Positions 45,210 to 52,701 of a stretch of 64,000 nucleotides of DNA are shown here, one piece after another (within the stretch, counting starts at the first letter, position 1; the number at the start of each line of letters is the position of its first letter). Under the pieces are notes generated by a model. It did not search any database and was not told the origin of the DNA. It worked only from the letters and a program-made list of their open reading frames with translations. Both the position numbers and the translations under genes were made by a program. The stretch covers positions 4,588,001-4,652,000 of the forward strand of contig CP102272.1 in NCBI GenBank assembly GCA_025149125.1. Direction: 5' to 3'. The stretch comes from [Clostridium] asparagiforme DSM 15981 (GTDB taxonomy: Bacteria; Bacillota; Clostridia; Lachnospirales; Lachnospiraceae).

Positions 45210-46547
45210 TTACCCCCGTTCCTGTTCTTTCGCCCTGCTTTGGGACGGATATAGAATACTGTCAACGTTCTTTTTGACAACGCTGTATTCCTGCATTTGC
45301 TTCTTGGCTTGCCGATAATCTTCATACAATTTGGTTTTCCTGTCGTTTAAGCTGCTATACTCCTTGCGCAGCGCGGCGAGATCGGGCAGCTTCTTTATCT
45401 GCATTTCCTTTAATGCCCTTGCCGCAGCTTCAAACAGGATAATTTCGCTTTCATGCCCCCGCAGATACTTTTCCTTGTCCCGCGACTTTTTGTATTCCTC
45501 GTAAATCGGTTTTAATTGTCGGTATGTGGTTGTGTGCTTGATAAGCAGCGACAAATCAGACATACGCTGCTCTACGTCCTTAACCGCCCTTGCCGCCGCG
45601 TCATGGGCGGTCATAATATCCGCGATTTTGCTTTCAAGGTCGCTGTAATATTCAATCTTGTTTTCGGTCAAGAAGTTCATGCTTTTTGCAGCCTGTTTCA
45701 GATTATGGATTTTCGCCCACCGTTCATAGCCCGCCGACTGTTGCGCTTTGATACTGTTTTCAAGATCGACGACAAGCCGGATTTTCTTATCTTCCCGCAG
45801 CGGTTTTGACTTGGCGATATATACGCCCTTGATACGTTCCTTTATCGCTTCTTCCGTATAGGCCGCGCCGAGCGTCTTTGTGCGGGTAAACCGTTCCTGT
45901 CCGGCAGCGCGAAAGGAAATGTATTTGCCCTGTTTGATTTCATACCCCATTTCCTGCAAGCGGCGCAGCAGTTCGTCAAAATCTTTCACTTGGGGAATGA
46001 GAGTATCTATCGCCGTTTTCAGCTTTGCTTTGTAGCTTGTCCCTTGCTTTTCGGCGGTGTATTCCGCATAGCTTTTTCCCTTGTCCTGTCCCGGTACGAC
46101 GACGGATAGCCCATGCTCTTTACATATCCTGTCGCTGGTGCGCCGGATAAAGTGATAGCTTTGCTTGTTGGAATGGTACTTTTTGTAGTCAACGAAGCTA
46201 ACCGCGTTGAAAATCAAGTGATTATGCAGATGGTCTTTATCGACGTGAGTTGTCAAAACAAACTCATACTTGCCGCCTAATACCGCCCCGGCAAGTTCCA
46301 TGCCGATTTTGTGCGCTTCTTCCGGTGTGGTTTCTCCCACCGCAAAGGATTGTATCAAGTGCCGCCCTAAATGTGTGCCGCGATCTCCGGCAGCTTCCCG
46401 CGTCCATGCAAACTCAATATCGGCGGTTTCCAGCCCGCAGCCGAAAGAGGACGCAAGCAGCTTCCCGTCTGTCTTTTCGGGATTTAAGATATAGTCTATC
46501 GCAGCCTTTAAGGTTGATTTAATAGGGTGCGTCTTTGTAACCGCCAT
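45210..46547 (-). CDS. Relaxase / mobilization nuclease
   Basis: The 445-residue protein has the relaxase motif HVDKDHLHNHLIFN near residue 105 (HxDxDH-type His triad), preceded by an N-terminal Tyr (AIDYILNPEKT) likely to attack DNA. The C-terminal half is helical and coiled. It nicks oriT and is carried into the recipient. It overlaps mobC by 40 nt, which is normal for mob pairs. Confidence 0.88.
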   Translation of the reverse strand: MAVTKTHPIKSTLKAAIDYILNPEKTDGKLLASSFGCGLETADIEFAWTREAAGDRGTHLGRHLIQSFAVGETTPEEAHKIGMELAGAVLGGKYEFVLTTHVDKDHLHNHLIFNAVSFVDYKKYHSNKQSYHFIRRTSDRICKEHGLSVVVPGQDKGKSYAEYTAEKQGTSYKAKLKTAIDTLIPQVKDFDELLRRLQEMGYEIKQGKYISFRAAGQERFTRTKTLGAAYTEEAIKERIKGVYIAKSKPLREDKKIRLVVDLENSIKAQQSAGYERWAKIHNLKQAAKSMNFLTENKIEYYSDLESKIADIMTAHDAAARAVKDVEQRMSDLSLLIKHTTTYRQLKPIYEEYKKSRDKEKYLRGHESEIILFEAAARALKEMQIKKLPDLAALRKEYSSLNDRKTKLYEDYRQAKKQMQEYSVVKKNVDSILYPSQSRAKEQERG

Positions 46548-46837
46548 ATCTCGTCCACCGCCTTTTTAATGTCCTCTATATCCTGCCTGTAAACCGTCCC
46601 CGTCGCATTGGCGCGTTTTGCAATTTGGTTGATGTTCCGGCTCACCGCTTGCAGTTCCCGGATATATGCTTTTGTGTCGCTTCGGTCAACGACAAGAATA
46701 TACCCGTCTATCGCCATTTTACGGAAGTATGCCCCATACTGCTTTATGGGAAGCTGCTTCATCTTCTCGTCGATCAGCCGCTTTTCTTCTTCCGTAACGT
46801 AAAACTTCATCTGTATATTTCTCTTTCGGTTTTCCAT
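46508..46837 (-). CDS. mobC: MobC-type relaxosome accessory protein
   Basis: The 109-residue protein starts MENRKRNIQMKFYVTEEEKRLI with a ribbon-helix-helix-like N-terminus and ends in the conserved NINQIAKRAN block. It binds near oriT and helps the relaxase. It lies directly downstream of the dyad-rich repeat copy B, a plausible oriT. Confidence 0.85.
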   Translation of the reverse strand: MENRKRNIQMKFYVTEEEKRLIDEKMKQLPIKQYGAYFRKMAIDGYILVVDRSDTKAYIRELQAVSRNINQIAKRANATGTVYRQDIEDIKKAVDEIWRLQRRTLLNQP

Positions 46838-46857
46838 TTCCGCACCGCCTTTCGGTA

Positions 46858-46923
46858 TAAGGGTTTGGGATTATCCCAACAAGCATTTTCCGCAAACGGG
46901 TACTCGTTTGCTGTGCTTGCTAT
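46858..46923 (-). repeat. Inverted repeat copy B with nested dyads (oriT candidate)
   Basis: About 66 nt, in inverted orientation to 39797-39895. It contains TTGGGATTATCCCAA-type and GCAAACGGGTACTCGTTTGC dyads, 21 nt upstream of mobC. The position and dyads fit an origin of transfer. Confidence 0.6.
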
Positions 46924-47038
46924 CTACTCCATACCCCCACCGAAAGGCGGTATTTGTTGCGCGTTCCTTTGATTTTGGACGCAAAAAAAGATTGCAGCCG
47001 CCATGCGCTGCAATCTCCCGATTTCTCATATTGTGAGG

Positions 47039-47401
47039 TTAATCCTCTGCTTTTTCGACTTCCGTTATCTCCCTTGCTGTTGCGGTTACAATCCGTATGC
47101 CTTTATCGCTCATACCGTCCAGCAGCGCGTCAAGCTGCCGCCGCCCGGTGGATTTCTCCGCATTGCTGTTCGGGAAGAAAAATTGATCTACCGAAATATG
47201 ATACCGGGTTACAAGGTCATAGAATACCTGTAAACTCGGCTGTTGTCCCTTGTTCTCGATATTCGCAAGGTAGCGCGGGGAAATATATAACTCGTCGCTT
47301 ACCTTTTTGCGGCTCTCGCCGTATTCATTTCTCGCGGCTTTTATAGCTGCCCCGAAAGCCTTAAAGTCGTACAATGGTACGGGTCTTTTTGCCATTTTCA
47401 T
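47039..47401 (-). CDS. XRE-family regulator (second)
   Basis: The protein has up to 120 residues with a helix-turn-helix in KAARNEYGESRKKVSDELYIS...NIENKGQQPSL. The ATG at 47395 (MAKRPVPLYDF) has better spacing to GGGTGA than the ATG at 47401. It lies next to the relaxase genes and the AT-rich cargo and probably controls ICE transfer functions. Confidence 0.82.
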   Translation of the reverse strand: MKMAKRPVPLYDFKAFGAAIKAARNEYGESRKKVSDELYISPRYLANIENKGQQPSLQVFYDLVTRYHISVDQFFFPNSNAEKSTGRRQLDALLDGMSDKGIRIVTATAREITEVEKAED

Positions 47402-47488
47402 TCACCCTGTTACATTTTACAGTTCACCTTTCTTTTTGGATATGTCCACACAATTCATATCATTAGGTTAAATACTTCCTGTTGTGTA

Positions 47489-47517
47489 TTGACAGTAGAC
47501 TGATTTTCTGATAAAAT
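47489..47517 (+). promoter_or_regulatory. Strong promoter of the cargo module
   Basis: TTGACA (47489-47494), 17 nt, TAAAAT (47512-47517). A near-perfect SigA promoter in AT-rich DNA. Confidence 0.8.
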
Positions 47518-47545
47518 AAAATTTATGTAAAAGGAGGCGGCGTTT

Positions 47546-47572
47546 ATGTTGCATAGCATGCGTATTAGATAA
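47546..47572 (+). CDS. Leader peptide MLHSMRIR
   Basis: An 8-codon ORF (ATG TTG CAT AGC ATG CGT ATT AGA TAA) has a strong AAGGAGG RBS and is followed at once by terminator-like hairpins. This layout is known from ribosome-mediated attenuation of tet(M)-type and other ribosome-protection or rRNA-methylase resistance genes. Stalling here would let RNA polymerase read through. Confidence 0.75.
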   Translation: MLHSMRIR

Positions 47573-47592
47573 GCATTGAAAAAAAGGATTTT

Positions 47593-47616
47593 CCCATTTT
47601 CAACATGGGCTTTTTT
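47593..47616 (+). terminator. Attenuator hairpin 1
   Basis: CCCAT/ATGGG stem with a 7-nt loop, followed by CTTTTTT. Outer bases GCAT...ATGC (47573-47622) extend it. Begins 20 nt after the leader stop. Confidence 0.6.
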
Positions 47617-47725
47617 GTCATGCTTATTTTGCGGATGCTATACAAAAAACTAACGACGTATAGATATAGTATAGACATAGTGCAAGCTATGCCTTAGTTT
47701 TGTTGTACTGCTCTGTGCATTATAA

Positions 47726-47768
47726 ATGCAGGTCAATGCTCATGTTGAGGATTGACCTGCATTTTTTT
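47726..47768 (+). terminator. Attenuator terminator 2
   Basis: A perfect 12-bp stem ATGCAGGTCAAT/ATTGACCTGCAT is followed by TTTTTTT. A strong intrinsic terminator between the promoter and the KTR/RlmN-Cfr genes. Confidence 0.85.
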
Positions 47769-47793
47769 GTGTAAAAAGGACGAGTGAAATATA

Positions 47794-47979
47794 ATGCTTA
47801 AAAAATATTGGATAAAATGTCCGATTTGTAACGGAAAGACGAGAGTTCAAGTATTTCATAATACTGTATTAAAAGATTTTCCTCTTTTCTGCCCTAAATG
47901 CAAATTGACGCATATCATTGATGTAGAAAAATTAGAGATTGTAATCAAAAATACAGAAAAACAAACTTTTATTATTTAG
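47794..47979 (+). CDS. Cysteine-rich KTR-domain protein
   Basis: The 61-residue protein has CPICNGKTRVQ and CPKCK zinc-ribbon motifs, matching the short Cys_rich_KTR proteins found next to tet genes in conjugative transposons. RBS AAGGACG. It is co-transcribed with the methyltransferase 17 nt downstream. Confidence 0.75.
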   Translation: MLKKYWIKCPICNGKTRVQVFHNTVLKDFPLFCPKCKLTHIIDVEKLEIVIKNTEKQTFII

Positions 47980-47995
47980 AAGAAAGGATATAAAA

Positions 47996-48979
47996 ATGAA
48001 ACGTTTACCTAAATATACGCCTGCGGAAGTACGGAATGATCCATACGGATTTACTTACAAAGAAATGTCGGAAGTTATTGGCGAGAATGAAGCAAAAGCC
48101 TTATATGAAGAATTATATAAGCAATTACCACGCAAAAAAAATCTATCAATGTTGGTAAAAAATATTTGCAAAAGCAGTGATACTGAAAAGTATGTTTACG
48201 AACTGAAAGACAACAAATACATTGAAACGGTTTTTATCAAGCGGCGAGATGGTGGAACTGTTTGCGTGAGCACACAAGTCGGTTGTCCTGTTGGTTGTAT
48301 TTTTTGTGAGTCCGGGCGAAATGGCTTTGTTCGTAATCTAACATCGTCAGAAATCGTACAACAGATTATATTGTTGCGTCGAAAAGTAAACCGTATCGTT
48401 TTTATGGGTATGGGAGAGCCTTTATTCAATTATGACAACTTGATAAAAGCAATCCATATTCTCCGAGATAGATATGGGCTCAACTTTCCAACCGACGGCA
48501 TTACCATATCAACAGTTGGTCCGGTCGATCAATTAAAAAAATTGCGCGAGGAACATCTTAAAATTCAGTTGACAATATCTTTACACGCAGCAACACAATC
48601 TGCAAGAAATCGTATTATTCCTCACATGCGCATATATGCTATTGAAGATGTTGTTAAGCAAGCCTTATCCTATTCTGAAAGGCATAATCGCAAAATTGTC
48701 TTTGCGTATTTGCTTTTACCGGGTATAAATGACCGGCCCTCAGATGTAAGACAACTTGCAAAATGGTTTCGGGGCAAAAAAGTTATGATTAACGTGTTAC
48801 AATACAACCCAACAAGCAATTCAAGAATTAAAGCACCACAGAAACGGGAAATAGTTGCATTCAAACATCAATTAGAGCAAGCAGGACTTGAAGTTACTAT
48901 GAGAGTTTCTCATGGCAGAGAGATTAACGCGGCTTGTGGACAGTTAGCTAACACATATAATAAATTCAAAAAAAAATGA
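47996..48979 (+). CDS. Radical SAM 23S rRNA methyltransferase of the RlmN/Cfr family (possible resistance gene)
   Basis: The 327-residue protein has the radical SAM cluster CPVGCIFC (near residue 97) and GMGEPLFN. It also has SLHAA, LLPGIND and the C-terminal ACGQL Cys used for methyl transfer (near 313). RlmN methylates C2 and Cfr methylates C8 of A2503 in 23S rRNA; Cfr gives resistance to phenicols, lincosamides, oxazolidinones, pleuromutilins and streptogramin A. Being accessory, AT-rich and behind a leader-peptide attenuator points to a Cfr-like role, but C2 versus C8 specificity cannot be told here. Confidence 0.78.
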   Translation: MKRLPKYTPAEVRNDPYGFTYKEMSEVIGENEAKALYEELYKQLPRKKNLSMLVKNICKSSDTEKYVYELKDNKYIETVFIKRRDGGTVCVSTQVGCPVGCIFCESGRNGFVRNLTSSEIVQQIILLRRKVNRIVFMGMGEPLFNYDNLIKAIHILRDRYGLNFPTDGITISTVGPVDQLKKLREEHLKIQLTISLHAATQSARNRIIPHMRIYAIEDVVKQALSYSERHNRKIVFAYLLLPGINDRPSDVRQLAKWFRGKKVMINVLQYNPTSNSRIKAPQKREIVAFKHQLEQAGLEVTMRVSHGREINAACGQLANTYNKFKKK

Positions 48980-49006
48980 TTAAAAGTGCCAGACGCATAG
49001 ACGCAG

Positions 49007-49055
49007 AGCCGATAACGCATTAGGTCAAAAAACCTATGTGTTATCGGCTTTTTTA
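49007..49055 (+). terminator. Terminator of the cargo operon
   Basis: A long stem, AGCCGATAACGCATTAGGT with ACCTATGTGTTATCGGCT, is followed by TTTTTT. Confidence 0.85.
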
Positions 49056-49452
49056 TTTAATATTGCGCAAAAGCCGCTGTTCCCTATTATAGAATGGATT
49101 GCGGGTAGTGTATTAAAGTCGCCCTTTTTTAAGGATACGGCGGTATCGGGGAGGTATCGCCGTGTCCATTTTTATTTACTGTAACCCGCCTAATGCTTTG
49201 CGGTCAAAAAAAGCTATGCTCCGCAAGCGGGATATTCCGGCTATGAGTATGAACTGTCAATACATCTAAATACTTCTTACATTTCCTTTGCGCTCGTCCG
49301 CGTCTTGCGGACGGGCGCATTTTGCTTTTTTCAACTTTTTTCTGAAAAACGCACTCAAGAGCCATCTCCCGAACGGGTACGGAGCGAAAGGGGCAGAGAG
49401 GACAAGCCCTTAACTCCCGTCCTCTACTCCACGCGGGAAGGAGGTGAACTCT
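49056..49452. other. Intergenic region with two further hairpins
   Basis: No gene seen. GGATACGGCG/CGCCGTGTCC (49133-49167) is followed by ATTTTTATTT. CGTCCGC/GCGGACG (49295-49313) sits within a TGCGC...GCGCA outer stem followed by TTTTGC. Both look like terminators isolating the cargo from the sigma factor gene. Confidence 0.5.
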
Positions 49453-49890
49453 ATGGAGCTATCTTCTTCCGACAAGGAAAGAATACAACATCAGTACGAC
49501 GCATTAGCAAAGAAAACTTTGGTTGGCGAAGCGAAAAGCCACCGCCGCACTCTTGCGAAACGCGCAGCACGCGAAGTACCTTTTTCGGATTTGAGCGAAA
49601 GCGAACTCGCGCAGCTTTTCACAACGGACGAATACAAAAGCGATTATTTCCGTTTTCAAGTGTCCGGCTTTGATGTACTCGTCAAAAATGAACTGCTTGC
49701 CGAAGCCCTTAACGCTTTGCCCGAAAGGAAACGCGACATTATCCTTTTGTCCTACTTCTTGGACATGAGCGACGCGGAAATTGCTGAACTGCTGAATGTT
49801 GTACGCACGACGGTTTTCCGGCACAGGAAATCCGCGCTTGCGAAAATCAAACAGTATTTGGAGGGAAAAGCAGATGATGAATACCGTTAG
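49453..49890 (+). CDS. Sigma-70-family (ECF-like) sigma factor of the ICE
   Basis: The 145-residue protein starts MELSSSDKERIQHQ at ATG 49453 after AAGGAGG. It has the region 4 helix-turn-helix (LNALPERKRDIILLSYFLDMSDAEIAELL, given here as one region) and a weak region 2. ORFs of this type precede the HTH/integrase genes of Tn916/Tn1549 elements and are thought to regulate them. Confidence 0.82.
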   Translation: MELSSSDKERIQHQYDALAKKTLVGEAKSHRRTLAKRAAREVPFSDLSESELAQLFTTDEYKSDYFRFQVSGFDVLVKNELLAEALNALPERKRDIILLSYFLDMSDAEIAELLNVVRTTVFRHRKSALAKIKQYLEGKADDEYR

Positions 49891-50116
49891 GAAATCTGAA
49901 AATCTGTTGCCGTTCCCTGTCATTTCCGCAGCGGCAAACGGCGACACAACCGCCATGTGCGCGATCTTGAAGCATTACGAGGGTTACATAGCGAAACTTT
50001 GTACCCGCACGCTGAAAGACGACGCGGGCAATACCTATTCCTATGTGGACGAGGAAATGCGTAACAGGCTGCAAGTGCGCCTTATTACCCGCACCCTTGC
50101 TTTTCATGTAGGATAA
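49874..50116 (+). CDS. Helix-turn-helix ICE regulator (small)
   Basis: The 80-residue protein (MMNTVRKSENLLPFPVISAAANGD...) overlaps the sigma factor end by 17 nt. AAANGDTTAMCAILKHYEGYI is typical of the helix-turn-helix partner found after the ICE sigma factor. RBS GGAGGG. Confidence 0.78.
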   Translation: MMNTVRKSENLLPFPVISAAANGDTTAMCAILKHYEGYIAKLCTRTLKDDAGNTYSYVDEEMRNRLQVRLITRTLAFHVG

Positions 50117-50121
50117 TCTTT

Positions 50122-50171
50122 TAGCCCATGCGGGGAGCGTGTCCCCTTTCCACGCTTCCCGTTATGGGCTA
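50122..50171 (+). terminator. Long hairpin after the HTH gene
   Basis: TAGCCCAT...ATGGGCTA with an inner GGGGAGCGTG/CACGCTTCCC stem, followed by TTTGTC. Could end the sigma/HTH transcript. Confidence 0.55.
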
Positions 50172-50596
50172 TTTGTCGTTCCGCAAAAGCATATCCGCTG
50201 TTGATGTGCTGTTACAGGCCGACAAAGCCTATTGTTCTTTGACAAAGAAAGCGGCCTTTGGTGCGCAGCATAGCAGGCAAACGGGTACATTCCGTTTGTA
50301 TCGAGCCGGGCGGCGGGTACGCCATGATAGCTTTTCCCCTACGGGGAAAAGCCGAGCGAGAACTACCGCGCCGTAAAACAAGTTTAGCAGCTTGTGGGCG
50401 ACGACATACAAACGGCTACAATGATACTCCCGCGTTGAACACCCTCAAAGTATTGCGCGGCGCACCCATAAGCATGGGCCGGGGTGAAACTCCCGTGAGG
50501 TTGCAGCTAACAACCGCCCGTTTTTGCCTTATTTCTCATATCGTACAAGCCGGAGCGCATATTCTGTACTATGCCGCTAACCGGGAGGGAAAGAAG
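50172..50596 (+). ncRNA. Candidate structured RNA region upstream of the integrase block
   Basis: About 420 nt without a convincing gene. It holds several tight hairpins: AAACGG/CCGTTT (50280-50297), GCTTTTCCCC/GGGGAAAAGC (50330-50352), GGGTGAAACTCCC near 50482, and a closing CCGCCCGTTTTTGCC. The density of hairpins and the absence of an RBS-led ORF suggest a structured transcript or long leader. Not matched to a known family. Confidence 0.35.
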
Positions 50597-50851
50597 ATGA
50601 TTACCAAGTTACAACTTCAACAAATGAGAAATGTTGATATTACACAGGTTGACCGCAGCACTTTGGTTGATATTAGCAATATCCATATTGACAGTTCTTT
50701 GCCAGCAGCAAAGAAAATGCAAAGCTACTTGGAGCAGATCGTCAATCCATATTGTTTTCTTTGCGGCGATACGCCCGTAAGAATACGGTTTGTCGCAGAG
50801 GATAGAACGCTAAAGCAATCATTGTGTGATTACTTTTTAAGTCTGAAATAA
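50597..50851 (+). CDS. Small ICE protein (DUF6870-like)
   Basis: The 84-residue protein starts MITKLQLQQMRNVDITQVDR with RBS GGGAGGGAAAG, and has a Cys pair in YCFLCGDT. An in-frame extension upstream has no RBS. It resembles the DUF6870-type ORF that precedes the recombinase in related ICEs. Function unknown, perhaps an excision or regulatory factor. Confidence 0.6.
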   Translation: MITKLQLQQMRNVDITQVDRSTLVDISNIHIDSSLPAAKKMQSYLEQIVNPYCFLCGDTPVRIRFVAEDRTLKQSLCDYFLSLK

Positions 50852-50909
50852 CCGCCGACTTTCCCTTAACCCTACGGGTAAAGACCTTGTGATTACGGGT
50901 CGAAAATGG

Positions 50910-50930
50910 TATAATTAACTCGTAATTATA
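50910..50930 (+). promoter_or_regulatory. Dyad over the recombinase promoter
   Basis: Perfect inverted repeat TATAATTA-ACTCG-TAATTATA ends seven bases before the AAAGGAGG RBS. Its left half includes a TATAAT -10 box, so it is a candidate operator for the recombinase gene. Confidence 0.5.
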
Positions 50931-50947
50931 GGGGGAAAGGAGGTATA

Positions 50948-52630
50948 ATGCCCCGCATACGCAAAGACAAAATGGCACGCAGTTATGCAGAGCCGTTTTG
51001 GAAAATTGGGCTATACATTCGACTATCCAGAGAGGACGACAACGAGGACGAAAGCGAGAGTGTTATCAACCAAGAAAAGATACTCCGCGACTTTGTAGAC
51101 AGCTATTTTGAGCCGGGAACCTATGTAATTGTAGACGTGTTTGCCGACGACGGATTGACAGGCACCGACACAGCGCGACCAAACTTCAAACGGCTTGAGG
51201 GCTGCATTGTCCGAAAAGAAGTAAACTGCATGATTATCAAATCCCTTGCACGCGGTTTCCGCAACCTTGCCGACCAGCAAAAGTTTTTAGAGGAGTTCAT
51301 ACCCATTAACGGTGCAAGGTTTATTTGCACAGGCACACCATTTATTGACACTTACGCAAATCCCCATTCTGCAAGCGGCCTTGAAGTACCTATTAGGGGA
51401 ATGTTCAACGAGCAGTTTGCCGCGACCACTTCCGAAGAAATCCGCAAAACATTCAAGATGAAACGGGAGCGCGGCGAGTTCATAGGCGCGTTTGCCCCTT
51501 ATGGCTACAAGAAAGACCCAAACGACAAAAACAGCTTGATTGTAGATGAAGAAGCAGCGGAAGTTGTCAAAAGCATTTACCATTGGTTTGTCAATGAGGG
51601 GTACAGTAAAATGGGGATTGCAAAGCGGCTTAACCAAATGGGAGAGCCGAACCCCGAAGCCTATAAGAAGAAAAAAGGCTTTAAGTATAACAACCCTAAT
51701 TCAGACAAAAACGATGGTTTGTGGTCTGCCAGCACGATTGCAAGGATATTGCAGAATGAAGTTTATACGGGCGTAATGGTGCAAGGCCGTAATCGCGTAA
51801 TAAGCTACAAAGTACACAAGCAGATCAACGTCCCCGAAGAAGAATGGTTTGTCGTCCCCAACACACACGAAGCGATTATTGACAGGGAAACATTCGAGAA
51901 AGCGCAAGCCCTACATAAGCGCGACACAAGGACAGCCCCCGGCAAACAGGAAGTCTATCTCATGTCCGGCTTTGTCCGTTGCGCGGATTGCAAAAAGGCC
52001 ATGCGGCGCAAAACCGCCCGCGATATTGCCTACTACTCTTGCCGCAGCTACACCGATAAGAAGATTTGCAGCAAACATTCTATCCGGCAAGACAAGTTGG
52101 AAAACGCGGTATTGGCAGCGTTGCAAATGCAAATTGCCCTTGTAGATCGGCTTGCAGAAGAAATTGAACGGATTAACAACGCGCCTGTTATCAACCGGGA
52201 AAGCAAAAGATTATCCTATTCCTTGAAACAGGCAGAGAAGCAGCTAAAACAGTACAATGACGCTTCCGACAGCTTGTACCTTGATTGGAAAAGCGGTGAG
52301 ATTACCAAAGAGGAATACCGCCGCTTGAAAGGCAAGATTGCAGAACAGATACAACAGCTTGAAGCGAACATCTCCTATCTGAAAGAGGAAATGCAGGTAA
52401 TGGCTGATGGTATCGGAACCGATGACCCGTATCTAACCGCCTTTCTGAAACACAAAAACATTCAGAGCCTTAACCGCGGGATTATGGTTGAACTCGTAAA
52501 AGCGGTTTGGGTGCATGAGAACGGGGAAATAACGGTTGACTTCAATTTTGCCGACGAGTACCAGCGAATTATTGATTACATTGAGAATAACCACAACGTT
52601 ATCCAGGTGATTGAGAGCAAGGCAATCTAA
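50948..52630 (+). CDS. Large serine recombinase (TndX/TnpX-like integrase)
   Basis: The 560-residue protein has an N-terminal resolvase domain with the catalytic Ser in LYIRLSRED (near residue 27). A recombinase domain follows (GYSKMGIAKRLNQMG; NEVYTGVMVQGR), then a zinc ribbon (CADCKKAM...CRSYTDKKICSKH) and a coiled coil. It catalyses attP x attB integration and, with a helper, excision. It lies 58 nt inside attR, whose arms are its likely binding sites. Confidence 0.92.
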   Translation: MPRIRKDKMARSYAEPFWKIGLYIRLSREDDNEDESESVINQEKILRDFVDSYFEPGTYVIVDVFADDGLTGTDTARPNFKRLEGCIVRKEVNCMIIKSLARGFRNLADQQKFLEEFIPINGARFICTGTPFIDTYANPHSASGLEVPIRGMFNEQFAATTSEEIRKTFKMKRERGEFIGAFAPYGYKKDPNDKNSLIVDEEAAEVVKSIYHWFVNEGYSKMGIAKRLNQMGEPNPEAYKKKKGFKYNNPNSDKNDGLWSASTIARILQNEVYTGVMVQGRNRVISYKVHKQINVPEEEWFVVPNTHEAIIDRETFEKAQALHKRDTRTAPGKQEVYLMSGFVRCADCKKAMRRKTARDIAYYSCRSYTDKKICSKHSIRQDKLENAVLAALQMQIALVDRLAEEIERINNAPVINRESKRLSYSLKQAEKQLKQYNDASDSLYLDWKSGEITKEEYRRLKGKIAEQIQQLEANISYLKEEMQVMADGIGTDDPYLTAFLKHKNIQSLNRGIMVELVKAVWVHENGEITVDFNFADEYQRIIDYIENNHNVIQVIESKAI

Positions 52631-52659
52631 CGGCTTGCCTACTCAACACAAAGGAAAAT

Positions 52660-52701
52660 CTAATGTTGTGCATAAATAAACGGCTCTACTGGTCCCACTG
52701 G
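52660..52701. repeat. attR of the ICE
   Basis: The element arm GTTGTGCATAAATAAACGG (52665-52683) plus CTCT leads to ACTG (52688-52691), then host GTCCCAC. The arm mirrors attL. Host bases rejoin collagen gene 4 in frame. Confidence 0.8.

Larger units (their letters stand above)
24976..52689 (+). mobile_element. Integrative conjugative element, Tn1549/CTn-type backbone with large serine recombinase
   Basis: About 27,714 bp. It carries a complete-looking type IV secretion set (VirB4, VirD4, VirB6-like, PrgI, NlpC/P60 peptidase), a relaxase with MobC, topoisomerase III, anti-restriction and methylation genes, regulators, an RlmN/Cfr-type cargo and a serine recombinase at the right end. Ends were placed by the shared ACTG and by the symmetry of the arms. 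It lies inside collagen-like gene 4. The backbone is lower in GC than the host, and the cargo at 47.4-49 kb is lower still. Confidence 0.88.

Noticed and set aside
50258-50596. N-terminal extension of the small DUF6870-like protein
   Set aside because: The sequence is not protein-like and lies in the hairpin-rich region. ATG 50597 has its own RBS.
24976-52689. ICE ends with a GC core (24977-24978 and 52683-52684)
   Set aside because: That core would break the collagen frame, and the arms would not be symmetric. The ACTG/AC core fits both frame and symmetry.
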